DNA of 64,000 nt, from NCBI GenBank assembly GCA_030407005.1, contig JAUDYN010000004.1, forward strand, positions 2,604,001 to 2,668,000. Direction: 5' to 3'. A program made the position numbers and the translations under genes. Below the pieces are notes generated by a model. That model was not told the origin of the DNA. It saw only the letters and a list, made by a program, of their open reading frames with translations, and searched no databases. This document shows positions 48,621-59,014 of this stretch, one piece after another. Every line of letters begins with the position of its first letter. Positions within the stretch are counted from its first letter, which is position 1. This stretch comes from Desarmillaria ectypa. Its lineage: Eukaryota > Basidiomycota > Agaricomycetes > Agaricales > Physalacriaceae.

Positions 48621-50333
48621 TTATGGCGCTGGGCAGTCGGGAATGGTTACCCGCTTCAATGTACGGCTAGGCAAAAATTCAGCTGCTGAGAAAAAGAACG
48701 GGGAAATTGAACTGACTTGGCATGGAACAATCCCCAATGTCCCTCAACACCTCCATACAACTTGTCTTTCCAAGGTTCATCAGTGAACTAAGAGGGGCAA
48801 GATTAGCCAAGACCGAGGGATGGAGTACGAATACATAGGAATACATACCTCAAAGAAGAAGTATCCGGTGCCATTGGTATTTGCTTGGCAGACGAAGTTA
48901 TCCAGGAATATTTGAAGGTTGGCTTCGGAAGCATCCGATGCACCATTGTTGGCATTCCCAGCATCTGATGATTGCTGAAGAGACGAACATGTCGGAACCC
49001 ATCCTCTCGAAAAAAAAGGCACAACGCCAAAGACCTACCGATGGCCACCCTGTCTCGGCTATGTACATTGTTGGTTTATTCGGCAATTGTGCAGCAGGCT
49101 GAACATTCGTTTCATCAAAGAATGTTGCTGTCCATGACGCGGCGTTTTGAATTGTGGTGTTTGCGAACCAAGGGTGCACGTTCGACAACTGCCGAGAGAT
49201 CAGTATATTGAGCTGCGACAAATCAATAAACCTTACCCCGTAGTCAACAGCTTCCAGTACGAGGTTGTTGAAATAACTGCCAGCATCTGAGTTACCAACA
49301 GGTATCTTCTTGTCCAATTTGAGCTCATCAAGCATACTGCGAGTGTCATTAATGTCGGCCACCAATTGTTCACCGCCTTCAAGAAAATGTTAAAGACATG
49401 CACTATGAATAGATTGCGTGTAAACTTGCCGGTGTTGCCAACTGCGCTGTTGGGATCCGTCGCTCCATGTGCATTGAGGTAACTAATTCAAAATGTGAAC
49501 ATGGTCCTAAAGCCGGCATAAGCTATGTACTTGAGAATGTATTCATTGCCGACGGTAATTCCTGCAATGTGGTCAGTGCCATAAGTCTGTATTGCTGCCT
49601 TAATGGTATCGCGTTGGCGCGTGTATGCGGTTTCGTCATCCGGAGTGGGATAGTTTCCCAAAAACACCTGCATGTCAACCTTTGTCTGCTTTATAGCCTC
49701 AAGCTGTAGTAATCGAATTTGAGATTATTATCACACCAATGAAAAACAAGACATACAACAAGGGCAGACTGGTTGCAATCTGCACCATATAGACGTACGC
49801 GCTTTGTGAGCTGCGACATGACCTAGTGAAGAGGAGAGTGCATAAGTTGCGCCGAGGAAATACGAACCAAGAGCGCTAACCTGAATATCGTGGATGACAG
49901 CATCTAAATTATTGCCGCAATCTGGAAGCAATGATCCTTCCGGAGTATACGCCATGCCATAGAATGACTGCTTCAAATTGGAATCCTTGACAAAGGTACT
50001 GGGGTCATTGGGATTCGTCTGCTTTGGAGTACTGGAATCCGACGACGAAGAGTCCGAGGAATTTGACCCTGACGAACTACTGGTACTGCTCGACGTGTTG
50101 TTGTTGCTCTTGTTTTTGTTGGACACGCCGACGCCAACACCGACGCCGATGGCTATCAGAGCCGCAAGAGCGATGAGAGACCCAGCAACCTGAGCGGTAG
50201 GCGTTAACTCAAACACAGCATGTCTGATTGATGAACGTACAATCAACTTTGACCTATTCCTCCGTCGCTTGCCTTTCTCAAGAGAATAAGACATACCACT
50301 TCCAACGCTCTCGTAGTTTGTATTGTCTCCCAT
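48621..50333 (-). CDS. GH17 beta-1,3-glucanase-like protein, type II membrane anchored
   Basis: This is probably a cell-wall beta-1,3-glucan hydrolase or transglycosylase of family GH17. A cytoplasmic N-terminus from 50333 (MGDNTNYESVGSGMSYSLEK, then basic KGKRRRNRSK) precedes a membrane anchor VAGSLIALAALIAIGVGVGV. A Ser/Asn-rich linker leads to the catalytic domain. Strand residues FYGMAYTPEGSLLPDCGNNL and KRVRLYGADCNQS open the barrel. VDMQVFLGNYPTPDDETAY and GITVGNEYIL carry the likely acid/base Glu. PTMYIAETGWPS holds the nucleophile Glu. YFFFEFTDEPWKDKLYGGVE and GHWGLFHANRTLKRVTIPDC close the fold, with the stop at 48621. The final intron (GTCAGT to CCTAG) is needed to join HAN to RTLK. 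About eight introns are present, and the total is about 470 residues. Topology suggests the enzyme acts at the outer face of the plasma membrane. Confidence 0.87.
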
Positions 50334-50834
50334 GTTGAAGATGGTGAAGAAAGGAAAGAGAGCGAGGGAGCAGAAGTGATTAAATAAAACGGCGAAAAGG
50401 AGACGTTGGCAGTGCGATTGAATGTTCCCGACTTGGCGCTAAGGTCGTCACAGGGATAGCAAGAAACAGGGCCAAGATAGACAGATGCCAAAGATTGAAC
50501 CAAAAAATCCTAGACGGTCCTAGACAGCTGACCAATAACACCGCCCCGACCGCCCCATGCCTCTTAGGACACTGATTCGTTTCAGCACATTTCAGACACG
50601 GCGTTCAATGTCCTATACCAAACAATATCTCACTCCATTCGACGTTCGTGGTCGAAAGAAGGTGAACACTAAATTTATATCAGGATCTGCGTTATTTGTT
50701 ATTACTTCGGCTGCGCAGCGAAGCAAAATGGTATCACCATGAGAATTACAAATTCTTCCAGATATATAGTACTTATTATACGTCGCTTCTCCTCAATAAT
50801 GAGTGAATAACAAAATGTAATCCATCAAGTAATA
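50334..50834. other. Spacer between GH17 gene and RIB1
   Basis: These 501 bases lie upstream of the GH17 start and downstream of the RIB1 stop. A + strand frame beginning with ATG near 50557 (MPLRTLIRFSTFQTRRSMSY) could be a tiny two-exon gene, but it has no family match or other support. Nothing else is evident. Confidence 0.35.
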
Positions 50835-52292
50835 TTACGCTTCGACATCTTCCATCCATAGTGGCAGAATGTGCCCCATTTTCAACACTTTTGTTCGCAG
50901 ATACTTGTCTAGATCCTCCCCGTATACAGCCTTCCCACCTATAAGTGTGGCTCCAACATGATGATCTTCCATCTTGTGGTGCTTTAGATCAGCATCTGAA
51001 TTCGCCTTCGAATTTCCTTGGCGAATTTTCCAGCTCCTAGGTATCATTGGAACACGTTCAACAACCTTCAGGCCGTCTTTTTCCAGCGCCTGGACCTTAT
51101 CAGGGTTGTTCGTCAGTACACGGACACCATCGCCTAACCCGAGGTCACGTAAAATTGCAACGGCGATGTCGTACCCGCGTTCGTCAGCCCCGTGACCGAG
51201 CATCAGGTTAGCGGTAACGGTGTCATGCCCAATATCCTGCAGGTTATACGCGCGAATTTTTGAGAGCAGCCCAATTCCCCTCCCTTCCTGTCTTAGGTAG
51301 ACAACAGCACCGCGACCCGGGATGGAGGCAGACGAGTTCATTGGACATGACGGAGAAATCGCAATAGGTTGCGATATTAGACGAATAGCCTCATCCAGCT
51401 GCTCACCACAATCACATCGCATGCTGCCAACGGTCTCGCCGGTAAAGCACTCCGAATGTATTCTGATGAGGGGCGCAGGGAGGCCTATGGTTACTCCGGC
51501 AATAGCGGATGGCGGCATAGACGCATGCTGAGATGTAGGTGATAACCTACCCACATAGGCTCCCCGTGTGATTCTGTCCATCTCCGTTTCATCCTTGCTC
51601 CATACAGCATCCAGGGTGTGGGATCGAATGGGTGGGGGGGAAACCGCACCAGGCTTGTCTGCCAGCTGGGCGGGGTCGACGACGATAGCTAAATGCTCTT
51701 TGTCGTCCCGGTTATTGTGGTAGAGGTGTAGGAAAACAAGGCCGTGGGGCGTTGGTATTCTCGTTCGAGCCATACATTTCACGCTGAGGTCCGCAGCCGG
51801 TTCTCTCGGGATCACATCGGAACCCACCGTTGCCGTAAGGTCTATCGCGGGAGCCACAGAGGTGGACAATGAAGTACGGCGTTTCTTGTAGGAGAGAGAA
51901 AGGTTCTCGATATGTGAAAGCGACGTGTCCGTCTGTTCCCGCGGATGGTCGTTTTCCTTCCCTTCCAGCACCAGTCGCTGCCTACGAGGTGCTTGCCTAC
52001 TAACATAGGCCAGCTTCTTTCTTTCCGGCGCAGATACATCCTGTCCAGTAAATTTGGTCCAATCCCAAGCACCTTCTGCCTTTGGTAGCATGACTCCTGG
52101 AAAGAAGTCATGGTGGTAATGGTTTCGGGTGACATGGGGTCCCGAAGCGAACGCAGCCGCCATGATGAGAGGGTCGAGCGCAGCATCCCTCCGCTGAAAG
52201 GTTGTCGCGGTTGGGGCCGATGGACCGGTAAGCATGTCCAGCAATGCAGCGTCAGAGTCGCCGAGGACGTCATGTGCGGCTCTTCTAGACAT
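50835..52292 (-). CDS. RIB1: GTP cyclohydrolase II, riboflavin biosynthesis
   Basis: This zinc enzyme opens and deformylates GTP in the first committed step of riboflavin synthesis. It is a single uninterrupted 485-codon frame from ATG 52292, which is unusual in this intron-rich window. The first roughly 190 residues are a poorly conserved extension. The fungal RIB1 entry segment is CMARTRIPTPHGLVFLHLYH followed by KEHLAIVVDP. The catalytic core has IRIHSECFTGETVGSMRCDC, in which three Cys ligate zinc, RGAVVYLRQEGRGIGLLSKI with the catalytic Arg/Glu region, NLQDIGHDTVTANLMLGHGA, and VRVLTNNPDKVQALEKDG. A low-complexity insert (SCPMNSSASIP) sits between the zinc and RQEGRG motifs. The uracil-catabolism Urc1 paralogue is a less likely alternative, because its own N-terminal signature is absent. 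Confidence 0.93.
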   Translation of the reverse strand: MSRRAAHDVLGDSDAALLDMLTGPSAPTATTFQRRDAALDPLIMAAAFASGPHVTRNHYHHDFFPGVMLPKAEGAWDWTKFTGQDVSAPERKKLAYVSRQAPRRQRLVLEGKENDHPREQTDTSLSHIENLSLSYKKRRTSLSTSVAPAIDLTATVGSDVIPREPAADLSVKCMARTRIPTPHGLVFLHLYHNNRDDKEHLAIVVDPAQLADKPGAVSPPPIRSHTLDAVWSKDETEMDRITRGAYVGRLSPTSQHASMPPSAIAGVTIGLPAPLIRIHSECFTGETVGSMRCDCGEQLDEAIRLISQPIAISPSCPMNSSASIPGRGAVVYLRQEGRGIGLLSKIRAYNLQDIGHDTVTANLMLGHGADERGYDIAVAILRDLGLGDGVRVLTNNPDKVQALEKDGLKVVERVPMIPRSWKIRQGNSKANSDADLKHHKMEDHHVGATLIGGKAVYGEDLDKYLRTKVLKMGHILPLWMEDVEA

Positions 52293-52713
52293 TACTGAAG
52301 ATGTAGGGGGAAACCTGGGTGATGTACAATGTCGGGTGAGTATTTAAGCGAATTGCAGCGGCTGACCTGGGTGAACGACGTGCGACGATGTGGTTACTGG
52401 TTAAGTCATCAATTGCAATAAATTTTGGTCAAGAGTAAGTAAGCAAGTAAGCAAGATTACATATGAGGTAATTTGCATGAGATTAAAAACCGCTTTATCT
52501 TATCGCACACGTGGCAACGATTAAGGTTCCGATAGACCCTGTTTCTCCGCACCATACTCACTCGTTCCAGTTCCTGGGCACTGAAATTTTCTGGTTATAT
52601 AAATGGAAGGGATTGTTCAATATACTAAAACTTAGAGCCTAGCCCCCAATCCTTAATTCCTTAGGCCAAAGCTTCCCGCCGATTCTCCCCCACATCTTCA
52701 TAGTACCGTCGCC
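52293..52713. promoter_or_regulatory. Divergent region of RIB1 and a small membrane-protein gene, with TATA box
   Basis: These 421 bases separate divergent start codons. TATATAAA at 52596-52603 lies about 111 bp before the ATG at 52714 and is a plausible TATA box for that gene. Short direct repeats of GTAAGTAAGCAAGTAAGCAAG occur near 52435-52455. No coding feature is evident. Confidence 0.4.
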
Positions 52714-53372
52714 ATGAATAAGCTAGTGCTTCAGTGGTGTATGCTTCTATTTATGCTACCATGGTACGTTACGCCCACCCAGGCTGCGTATTCACTATCT
52801 GAAGTCAGCTCTCGCGTCGTAGCTTCCTTTCGGCCCCAGCGTCTGTTACAGACGACCACGCTCTTTCGGTCTGGTCAACAACGACCCCTTCCTCTTCTAC
52901 TGTCGACAAAATATCGCCACTACCGCTCTACACTTGGCGACCCAGTGTTCCCGCAAGTAGCCTGCCGTCTACAAACGGCTATATTCACCAGAAACCCATC
53001 GCCATGTTCCTCGAAATCCTCGGAGGCATCATAGCGATTGCCATCGTCCTCAGCCTTTTACGCTGTATCATCAGCTACAGACGTACGCCCAAACGCGATC
53101 GCATCGTGGCCATTATTCACAGGCACCAATTACATCGTGAAATGGATGACCTTGAGAATCAGATGAGTCCGTTGTTCAATTGCAAGCGCTCATCCTTGAA
53201 AGAGCCACCACCATCGCCATATTTCCCCCGACCACCCGTGTACGAACTAGAAGATACGCCGCCTCCTAGCCCCGTTCGCTCGGAATTCGTCCAAGTGGAT
53301 ATTGCCTGCCCTCCCCCATCCCCTACAGTAACATCACAGCGAGGAACACGGCCCACGCTCCGTAACATATAG
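52714..53372 (+). CDS. Small secreted-then-anchored single-pass membrane protein, unknown
   Basis: I do not recognise a family. Splicing an intron at 52764-52822 (GTACGT to GTCGTAG) joins two frames into one protein of about 200 residues. A signal peptide (MNKLVLQWCMLLFMLPCFLSA) is followed by a short Ser/Thr/Pro-rich ectodomain (SVWSTTTPSSSTVDKISPLP). One membrane segment, IAMFLEILGGIIAIAIVLSL, comes next. A basic stop-transfer end (SYRRTPKRDR) leads to a Pro-rich cytoplasmic tail with repeats PPPSPYFPRPPVY, TPPPSPVRSEF and CPPPSPTV. The stop is at 53370-53372. Such a layout resembles small cell-surface sensors or adaptors of basidiomycetes. The repeated PPPSP could be a docking site for WW or SH3 domains, which is inference. 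The spliced model is supported by the continuous open frame of about 180 codons in exon 2. Confidence 0.65.
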
Positions 53373-54120
53373 GAGTAGAGGCGCCCTAGGGGGTCCTGAG
53401 ACGGGAATATATCTAACATATCGCACATGTGACTGACACTTTGCGATTTTGCTTTTTCCTGTTGTGGACCAGTATATACTGTATTATCTAAACGCTCGTG
53501 GAGGACATTTCAGCGTTATTTGCAGCTTCTTTTATTGGAAACTTACTTGGTTGTACAGTAGAAATTGGTCATAGTTTTACCCTGTTGTGAATCGATATCA
53601 GGATTATTAGTTGGATGCATCGTACTTGGCACATACCGTTGAAGACCTGTTTCGGAATAGCCCGTTATTCTCGAAATGTCTGGAGAGCTTTCGAAAGCCA
53701 AGTTGCTGCGCTTCTTGTATATGATCGACATTAACGCCGTGAATGTCGCGTTTTGATTGGTGCACAGGCTACATTGAGACACTGGCATTTATCTATCAAT
53801 GTTCTCAATGAATCCGTAGGCACACGAACAGTTGATTATATTGGTGACGAGATGCCGTTTCGCGTCGCCTGTCAGGAGTATCTAGTTCCATTGTGATGCA
53901 CTTTATCGCGACCTCTTTCTTTGAGCATGCTGCTGCCTCGAGGACTCTAAAGATGAATGAACGAGGATGAGTAGAACGATGCACGTGCCCTGTCGGCTGC
54001 CGCTGACCTTGAATCCAAAATGGGAACAGAGAGGAATTGACTTGACAAAAACGACCACTCTTGAAGAGCTTTGCGCTTCGTTTTCAGGGCTTTTCGCTCT
54101 CTTTTTTTCTTTCGATAGCC
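53373..54120. other. Spacer with no supported gene
   Basis: This is 748 bases between two + strand genes. A minus-strand frame at 53788-53640 (MPVSQCSLCTNQNATFTALM) could be spliced to a roughly 54-residue protein but has no family features. A larger minus-strand frame from 54309 is antisense to the next gene. I see no RNA gene or repeat. Confidence 0.4.
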
Positions 54121-55966
54121 ATGAATGCGCAAGACCAGCAACAGCAAGCCCAAGGCACGATTTTGCTTAGGCAGGTCCCAAATTTTCGTACGCGATTCGA
54201 TCTTGACTCGATTTTCCAGGGCGGATTCTGGATCGCCCGCTTCTGGACCGTCTTCAGCGTCAACGATTCCTTTTTTGTCTTCACAAGCTGAATTCAAAAA
54301 CAAAGTCATCGAGATCCTCGCTGGTACCGCTAATGGATGCCTCGCAGAACTGGGGTATTACCCTACTCTGCACGCGGATATGCAGAAACTCAAGGCTCAA
54401 AATCAACATTTGACCAATTGTCTCAAAGAAAGAGATGCCCTTATGTCGCAGTGGCAGCAAGAGAACCGTGGGTTATGGGAGGACAACCGTCGTCTGATAT
54501 CCCTCGATACCGATATCAAGGTAAAAACGGCCGAGATCGATACTCTGAAAGCGGAGATCATGGAGAAGGATATGACAATCAAAGAACTGACTCGTCAGGC
54601 CAGAGGAGTTTCTGCCTGTGAGACCGATGCTTATCAGAATCTGCTTCGCGAGCATCAAGCACTACTAGGAAAGCAGCACGCCACACATAATGAGAAGATA
54701 ATTCTGGATAATACGATCACACAAATGAAATCGATGGGTTTCGTCCCAAACAACCAGCAAGGTACATTTTCTCCCTTTCATTTCAGTTGTATTTTCCATT
54801 TTTCTCATACGTCCATAGGCGTAGCAGGACTATCAGTAGGATCTTATTTACTAGCGTCTATAACGAACTTCTACTAATGCCCCATGTTCCATAGGCTGTT
54901 AGTACTAGGCGAAATTCGGCTCCGGTAGCTCAACCCTCTCAACTTATGCCCAAACAACCTATCCACACTTCAGTTGCTCAAATCCTCCCATTTCCTATGC
55001 AGCTTCTACAAAACCCCGGTGTTGTAGCAGGTTGGATTTCTAATCAACAGCCTCAGCCAATGCAGCGAGCATCTCAAGGCATACATGTTCCCTCGTCCAG
55101 ACCTGGCCAATCTCCCAATCCATCCCTTCATATCAGTACCCATTCTTTGCCGCCCTCTATCAGCCATGCTCAAATGCCTCCCACCCCACCCATGAGCGCG
55201 TTTCCCGCCCAATTCTCCCCATCAGTCATGGGGACTCCCGTTCAAGGAAACCCACACCCTCAAACGTCTTCTAATCACCAACCACCCCCAGTGCAGTCAT
55301 ATTCTCCACCTCCACAACAGTCACAAGTTTTACAATCACAGTCACAAGCAGCATCGTCGTCGGTGCAAGTTCCGATACCGCCAGAACAACCTCCTCCTCA
55401 GACGCAGGTTCAGAGTGGAGGTGTTCCACCTACACCCCCTGTTTCTCATAAGTCGATGTCACCAGAAGTTTTCCTTGAGACGAAACCCGTCATTGATGCG
55501 ACGAGGAACGTAGCTTCGGTTTCAGGTACTGGGGCCGAGTCTAACAGTTTGACATTGAAGCGCACTGCTAGCTCCGAGCCACTTGAGTCCTCCAAGAGGG
55601 CGAAGGTGGAGCAGGCGGAAGATGCTCTTTTGAGCACTTCCGTTGAGATGCCTATCAGTGATAATGACGAGGTTGTAGAGGTTGATGCAACTGGGTTGAG
55701 ACCGATCTCCGTGGTCGTGGCCGAAGATATGGTGGTACCGGACGAAGCAGACCCGAATATCAAGCATTGTTTCTTTTGCCGGTGAGTGCCATTTATTCTT
55801 TAACGTCATGCATTCTCATTTCTTCTGCAGAGCACGGTACGACAAAGGTGCTTTGAGCGAACCCCCGAAACCATTCGTCAACAACCCTGAGGAGATGGAG
55901 AAACACATGCTTGAGGCTCATCCAATTGCTCTAGATTCGCTACGGAAACAGATATTTGATGAGTAG
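54121..55966 (+). CDS. Unknown coiled-coil, proline-rich protein with C-terminal C2H2-like motif
   Basis: I do not recognise the family. The start MNAQDQQQQAQGTILLR at 54121 requires a 49-nt GC-AG intron (54171-54219, GCAGGT to TTCCAG). An alternative ATG at 54125 reads through without it. Exon 2 encodes a Ser-rich stretch and then about 120 residues of probable coiled coil (LKAQNQHLTNCLKERDALMS, IDTLKAEIMEKDMTIKELTR). After an intron of about 140 nt (near 54759-54893) comes a Pro/Gln/Ser-rich disordered region (PPPQQSQVLQSQSQAASSSV) and an acidic segment. The last intron, 55782-55829, splits Arg in HCFFCRARYDKGALSEPPKP. The end reads EEMEKHMLEAHPIALDSLRK. CxxC with HxxxxH spaced about 25 residues later suggests a single divergent zinc finger. 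The stop is TAG 55964-55966. Confidence 0.6.
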
Positions 55967-56386
55967 GTCGGGTCTGTTGTGATTTACTGTCAGATTCTGC
56001 TACCATTCTAGTATACTGTGTTCAGCTATCTTTGTTGTAAGTTCTCCACGTTGCATATTAAATTATTTCCTTCGATTCGTTCAACCATGTTCTATGATAT
56101 AGATGTCTTTTGCCTCGGGTTGCCCAGATTGATCAACGTTATTCGACAATGATTGCTCTCTGTAAACACTAAGAATAATACGCACACTTGACACTGCTGT
56201 TTGACGCAACGGAAGTAAGTCTGATAATCCCGACTTGGAGTCTCGCATATTTCGAGCTAGCACAGCCTCCCGGTTTGTGCAAATCCCCCGACCGATAAAG
56301 TAGCAGTCGCGTATATGGCGGTGCCAAAGAACTTCGTAGATGAAGGGCATACTTAGATCCTTCTCTTCCTCTTCCTTCCATCACCT
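55967..56386. other. Spacer before the DUF6534-like gene
   Basis: These 420 bases contain the 3' untranslated region of the previous gene and the promoter of the next one. I see only short frames with no support. Confidence 0.4.
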
Positions 56387-58092
56387 ATGCTCAACAACAT
56401 CACAATACGTTCACTATTCAATAATACCATAGTATATACAAACTCTACACCTGGCACATCCTCCTCCTATCGTGCTCGCGATGAGGACGACGACATTTCA
56501 CCCTACATCGCAGATCCTGGCTCAATCCTCGTGAACGTAGTCTTACAGTCGTTCCTCATTGGCGTTATAATGACGCAGTCTGGGCGGTATATGTATGACT
56601 ATAAGGACGATACATGGAAGAAGAGGGCGTTTGTTGCATTTCTGAATATCCTAACGCTGTGAGTCTTCCGAGGGATGTTGGGGTTTCTAATATTTACGCG
56701 TAGGCTGGGCGTAGACTTCAAACTGTTCTAGAAATTGTAAGGGCGTGGATCTTCTTTATCAATGGCGAGGCCTGGGTGAGTCCATGCGGTACTCTTTGTA
56801 TGTCAAAATTGATATGCAAAGTATCAGTTCAAGCATCCTCTGTTATTCTTTATGACAAGTCTTACCAACGGTCTTATAATCACTTCGTGTGAATGCTTCT
56901 TCGTTCGACGATGCTGGAAGGTACGTAGACGACCGACCTCATTATAAATATTTTTGACGAATCGAGAGTTCAGATGACTGACCACTCTCCTTGGGTTCTC
57001 TATCCGTTATCCATTTTGTTAACACTCACAACTTCAGCATTCATCTATTTTGTTCGTTTCCTCGCTTTCTCAGTACATGCATGTCACTCAACGCGTACGG
57101 CACGTAGGTGGTTGACTGGATCATGGGTTATCGCTTCTATGAGAGGTCACTAAATGTGAGAGATTTACCTTCATTTCCCCGTCATTGCTAAATTTTTATT
57201 TCCTCAGATTGTAATCCATCGAGCATATTTTACACCATCCGTATGGACTTCACGTTTGTGTTGACGCTACCTAATATGAAAAATGACATAGCTCAGCATC
57301 TCCTTCACATGTTGGATCATCGGCTGCCTAGGTCAGTCAAGCTTCATCTTTCTGAAGAATAGTCATTGACAGCGTGATAAAGCTATTGATACAGCGGTAG
57401 CGGGAATAAGTGAGTGGCCTCTTACGCAACGAAATGAGGGATTGTTGATCAATACAACGCAGTGACTATCCAGTTATTGCAATCGAAAATAGGCGTGCCT
57501 GCAGCAGACGGCGTTGTTCAGACGGTGATCTACGTTGCTTGGGAATCTGCCATTCTTCCTCAACTTTCGATGCTTGCGGCCGTCATTATATTCCACTCGC
57601 ATGCAAGAAGCCTTACATTACAAGTTTGTTCATCACTAAAGTCATCTTTCAGGAAGCCAACACTATAAATATCCTCCATCTGTTCGTCAACATTGCTGGA
57701 AAACTCTACGTGTACATGCTGCTTTGGACTTTGAACTACCGGGACGAGCTTCGAGTGAGAATGAAATCTCATGATCTCGGGCGCGTCTCGTTAAGCAATT
57801 GGCAGTGGGACCAATCTAGGAGTTCAGAAGATCCTGCAACGGTAAGTCGCCCTTTTTGGTATATATATCTTATCCTGTTCTCAATTCTCCTTAGACCCTT
57901 GACCGACCAATGTCTTGCGCCAGTAGCACGTCTAGTAGTCGACTGCCCGAATCAATAGCACCAGATGAAGTGGTTGAAGCATCCGGAAGGACGACTATAC
58001 GAGAGGCTTATATGAGTACTCCGAATTTAGATAGCCACGAAAGAGGATTTACAATGTCGACGATGCGGTCGCTTTCGAGGATGACAGATTAA
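56387..58092 (+). CDS. Multipass membrane protein, DUF6534-like
   Basis: This is a seven-segment-type membrane protein of the group that is greatly expanded in basidiomycetes and whose function is unknown. The N-terminus from 56387 carries several N-glycosylation sites (NNIT, NNT, NST). The first segment is GSILVNVVLQSFLIGVIMTQ, followed by the cytosolic loop SGRYMYDYKDDTWKKR, typical of these proteins. Then come FVAFLNILTL, TVLEIVRAWIFFINGEAW, FMTSLTNGLIITSCECFFVR with the conserved RRCW after it, SPWVLYPLSILLTLTTSAFI, a segment near SISFTCWIIGCLG, and SAILPQLSMLAAVIIFH, which is the start of the DUF6534-like C-terminal half. NIAGKLYVYMLLWTLNYRDE precedes a Ser-rich cytoplasmic tail ending SRMTD at 58092. 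At least eight introns are present, some with uncertain ends. Confidence 0.72.
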
Positions 58093-58150
58093 GAGGGTTG
58101 GGTCTTCTGGTACATTCTATGCATACTATATATTGGGATTTCTGTCGTCT

Positions 58151-58720
58151 ATGGTACACCTTTTTGGGAAGATTTTGGATGGTGATCCAAATCTAGCTAT
58201 TTGGGAGAGAGATGCTCCTGGTCGCATGCCAGTCCCATCCTCACAGGAAGCACAAACAAGATACAGATCCTCTTCTATAGAGTAAATACGATCGAGGAAA
58301 CGATCGGTTGCACCCGGTCTACCGATCCGCTTTCCGAGACTTTACCAATATATCCATGCAGAAGCTGTCTATGACGAGTACGTCTATCCACCATCATCAC
58401 CAGTATGCTCTCTCTCATTCATATTTCGAACGACAGCTGGAAAAAGAAAGGCCGATTCTTATCCAATAGGTGGAGAGCCTCTCTATAAACGCGGTCGTAC
58501 GGACGGTGCTGACATCAATTCAGAAGATTATCAGCTGCTCATGAGCATCAACTGCTTGTTTCGTAACTACCACACCACACCGCAACTGACAACAGTCGAG
58601 CTAACCCGGTTGCTCCCGTTGGTAAAGAAAGGGAAGGGGAAAGGAGATTTTGAAGAGTTATTACTTGATAGTAAGCCAGGTTTAGCGTTTTCTTTGGACG
58701 AGGGTCTCATAGCTGCCTAA
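58151..58720 (+). CDS. Unknown protein; open frame interrupted by one TAA, possibly an intron
   Basis: From ATG 58151 one frame stays open for 190 codons except for a single TAA at 58283-58285. The translation before it has a coding look (DPNLAIWERDAPGRMPVPSS), as does that after it (YQYIHAEAVYDEYVYPPSSP, GKRKADSYPIGGEPLYKRGR, LTTVELTRLLPLVKKGKGKG, DFEELLLDSKPGLAFSLDEG). The TAA overlaps a donor-like GTAAAT at 58282. Splicing to the CCGAG at 58334-58338 removes 57 nt, a normal intron size here, and keeps the same frame, giving about 170 residues. I do not recognise the protein. The KRKAD and YKRGR clusters could be nuclear-localisation-like. It starts 58 bp after the DUF6534-like gene on the same strand, and a fused exon of that gene is another possibility. 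Confidence 0.45.
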
Positions 58721-59014
58721 GAACGATACCGATGAACAGCATATATGTGCTTTCTACCCATTCCGACATTCCTTGCGAACCTTATAGTATAATTGTACCG
58801 ACGTCATGGGCACATCTGTCTTCCTCCTACGACATAGCTTAGCATTCAGTATAATCATCCTGGACACACGACTTACCATCTGGTCCAATGTGAGAAAGGT
58901 TTGTAACTTGTGCTTTCACTGGTGTTTCACGGCATACGCGATGTAGATGAGGGCACGAAAGCTGTTCAACCACAATGTAACCGGCTCGCATACCAGGACA
59001 TAAAACAACGCACT
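58721..59014. other. Convergent spacer before the WRAP53-like gene
   Basis: These 294 bases lie between the stop codons of genes that face each other and should hold both 3' untranslated regions. No further feature is evident. Confidence 0.4.

Noticed and set aside
50557..50742. Short + strand frame with an Arg/Ser-rich start (MPLRTLIRFSTFQTRR)
   Set aside because: A plausible intron would shorten it to about 42 residues. There is no family feature, and it lies in a divergent promoter region.
52435..52456. Short GTAAGTAAGCAAGTAAGCAAG direct repeats
   Set aside because: Too short and simple to call a functional repeat or a mobile-element end.
53543..53788. Minus-strand 81-codon frame, possibly spliced to about 54 residues
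   Set aside because: The composition is not distinctive and no conserved motif or partner exon was found.
53947..54309. Minus-strand 120-codon frame rich in Lys and Arg
   Set aside because: It is antisense to the better supported coiled-coil gene on the + strand.
58403..58436. GT-AG segment of 34 nt in the unknown ORF
   Set aside because: It is shorter than a normal intron and would break the open frame. The unspliced reading is better.
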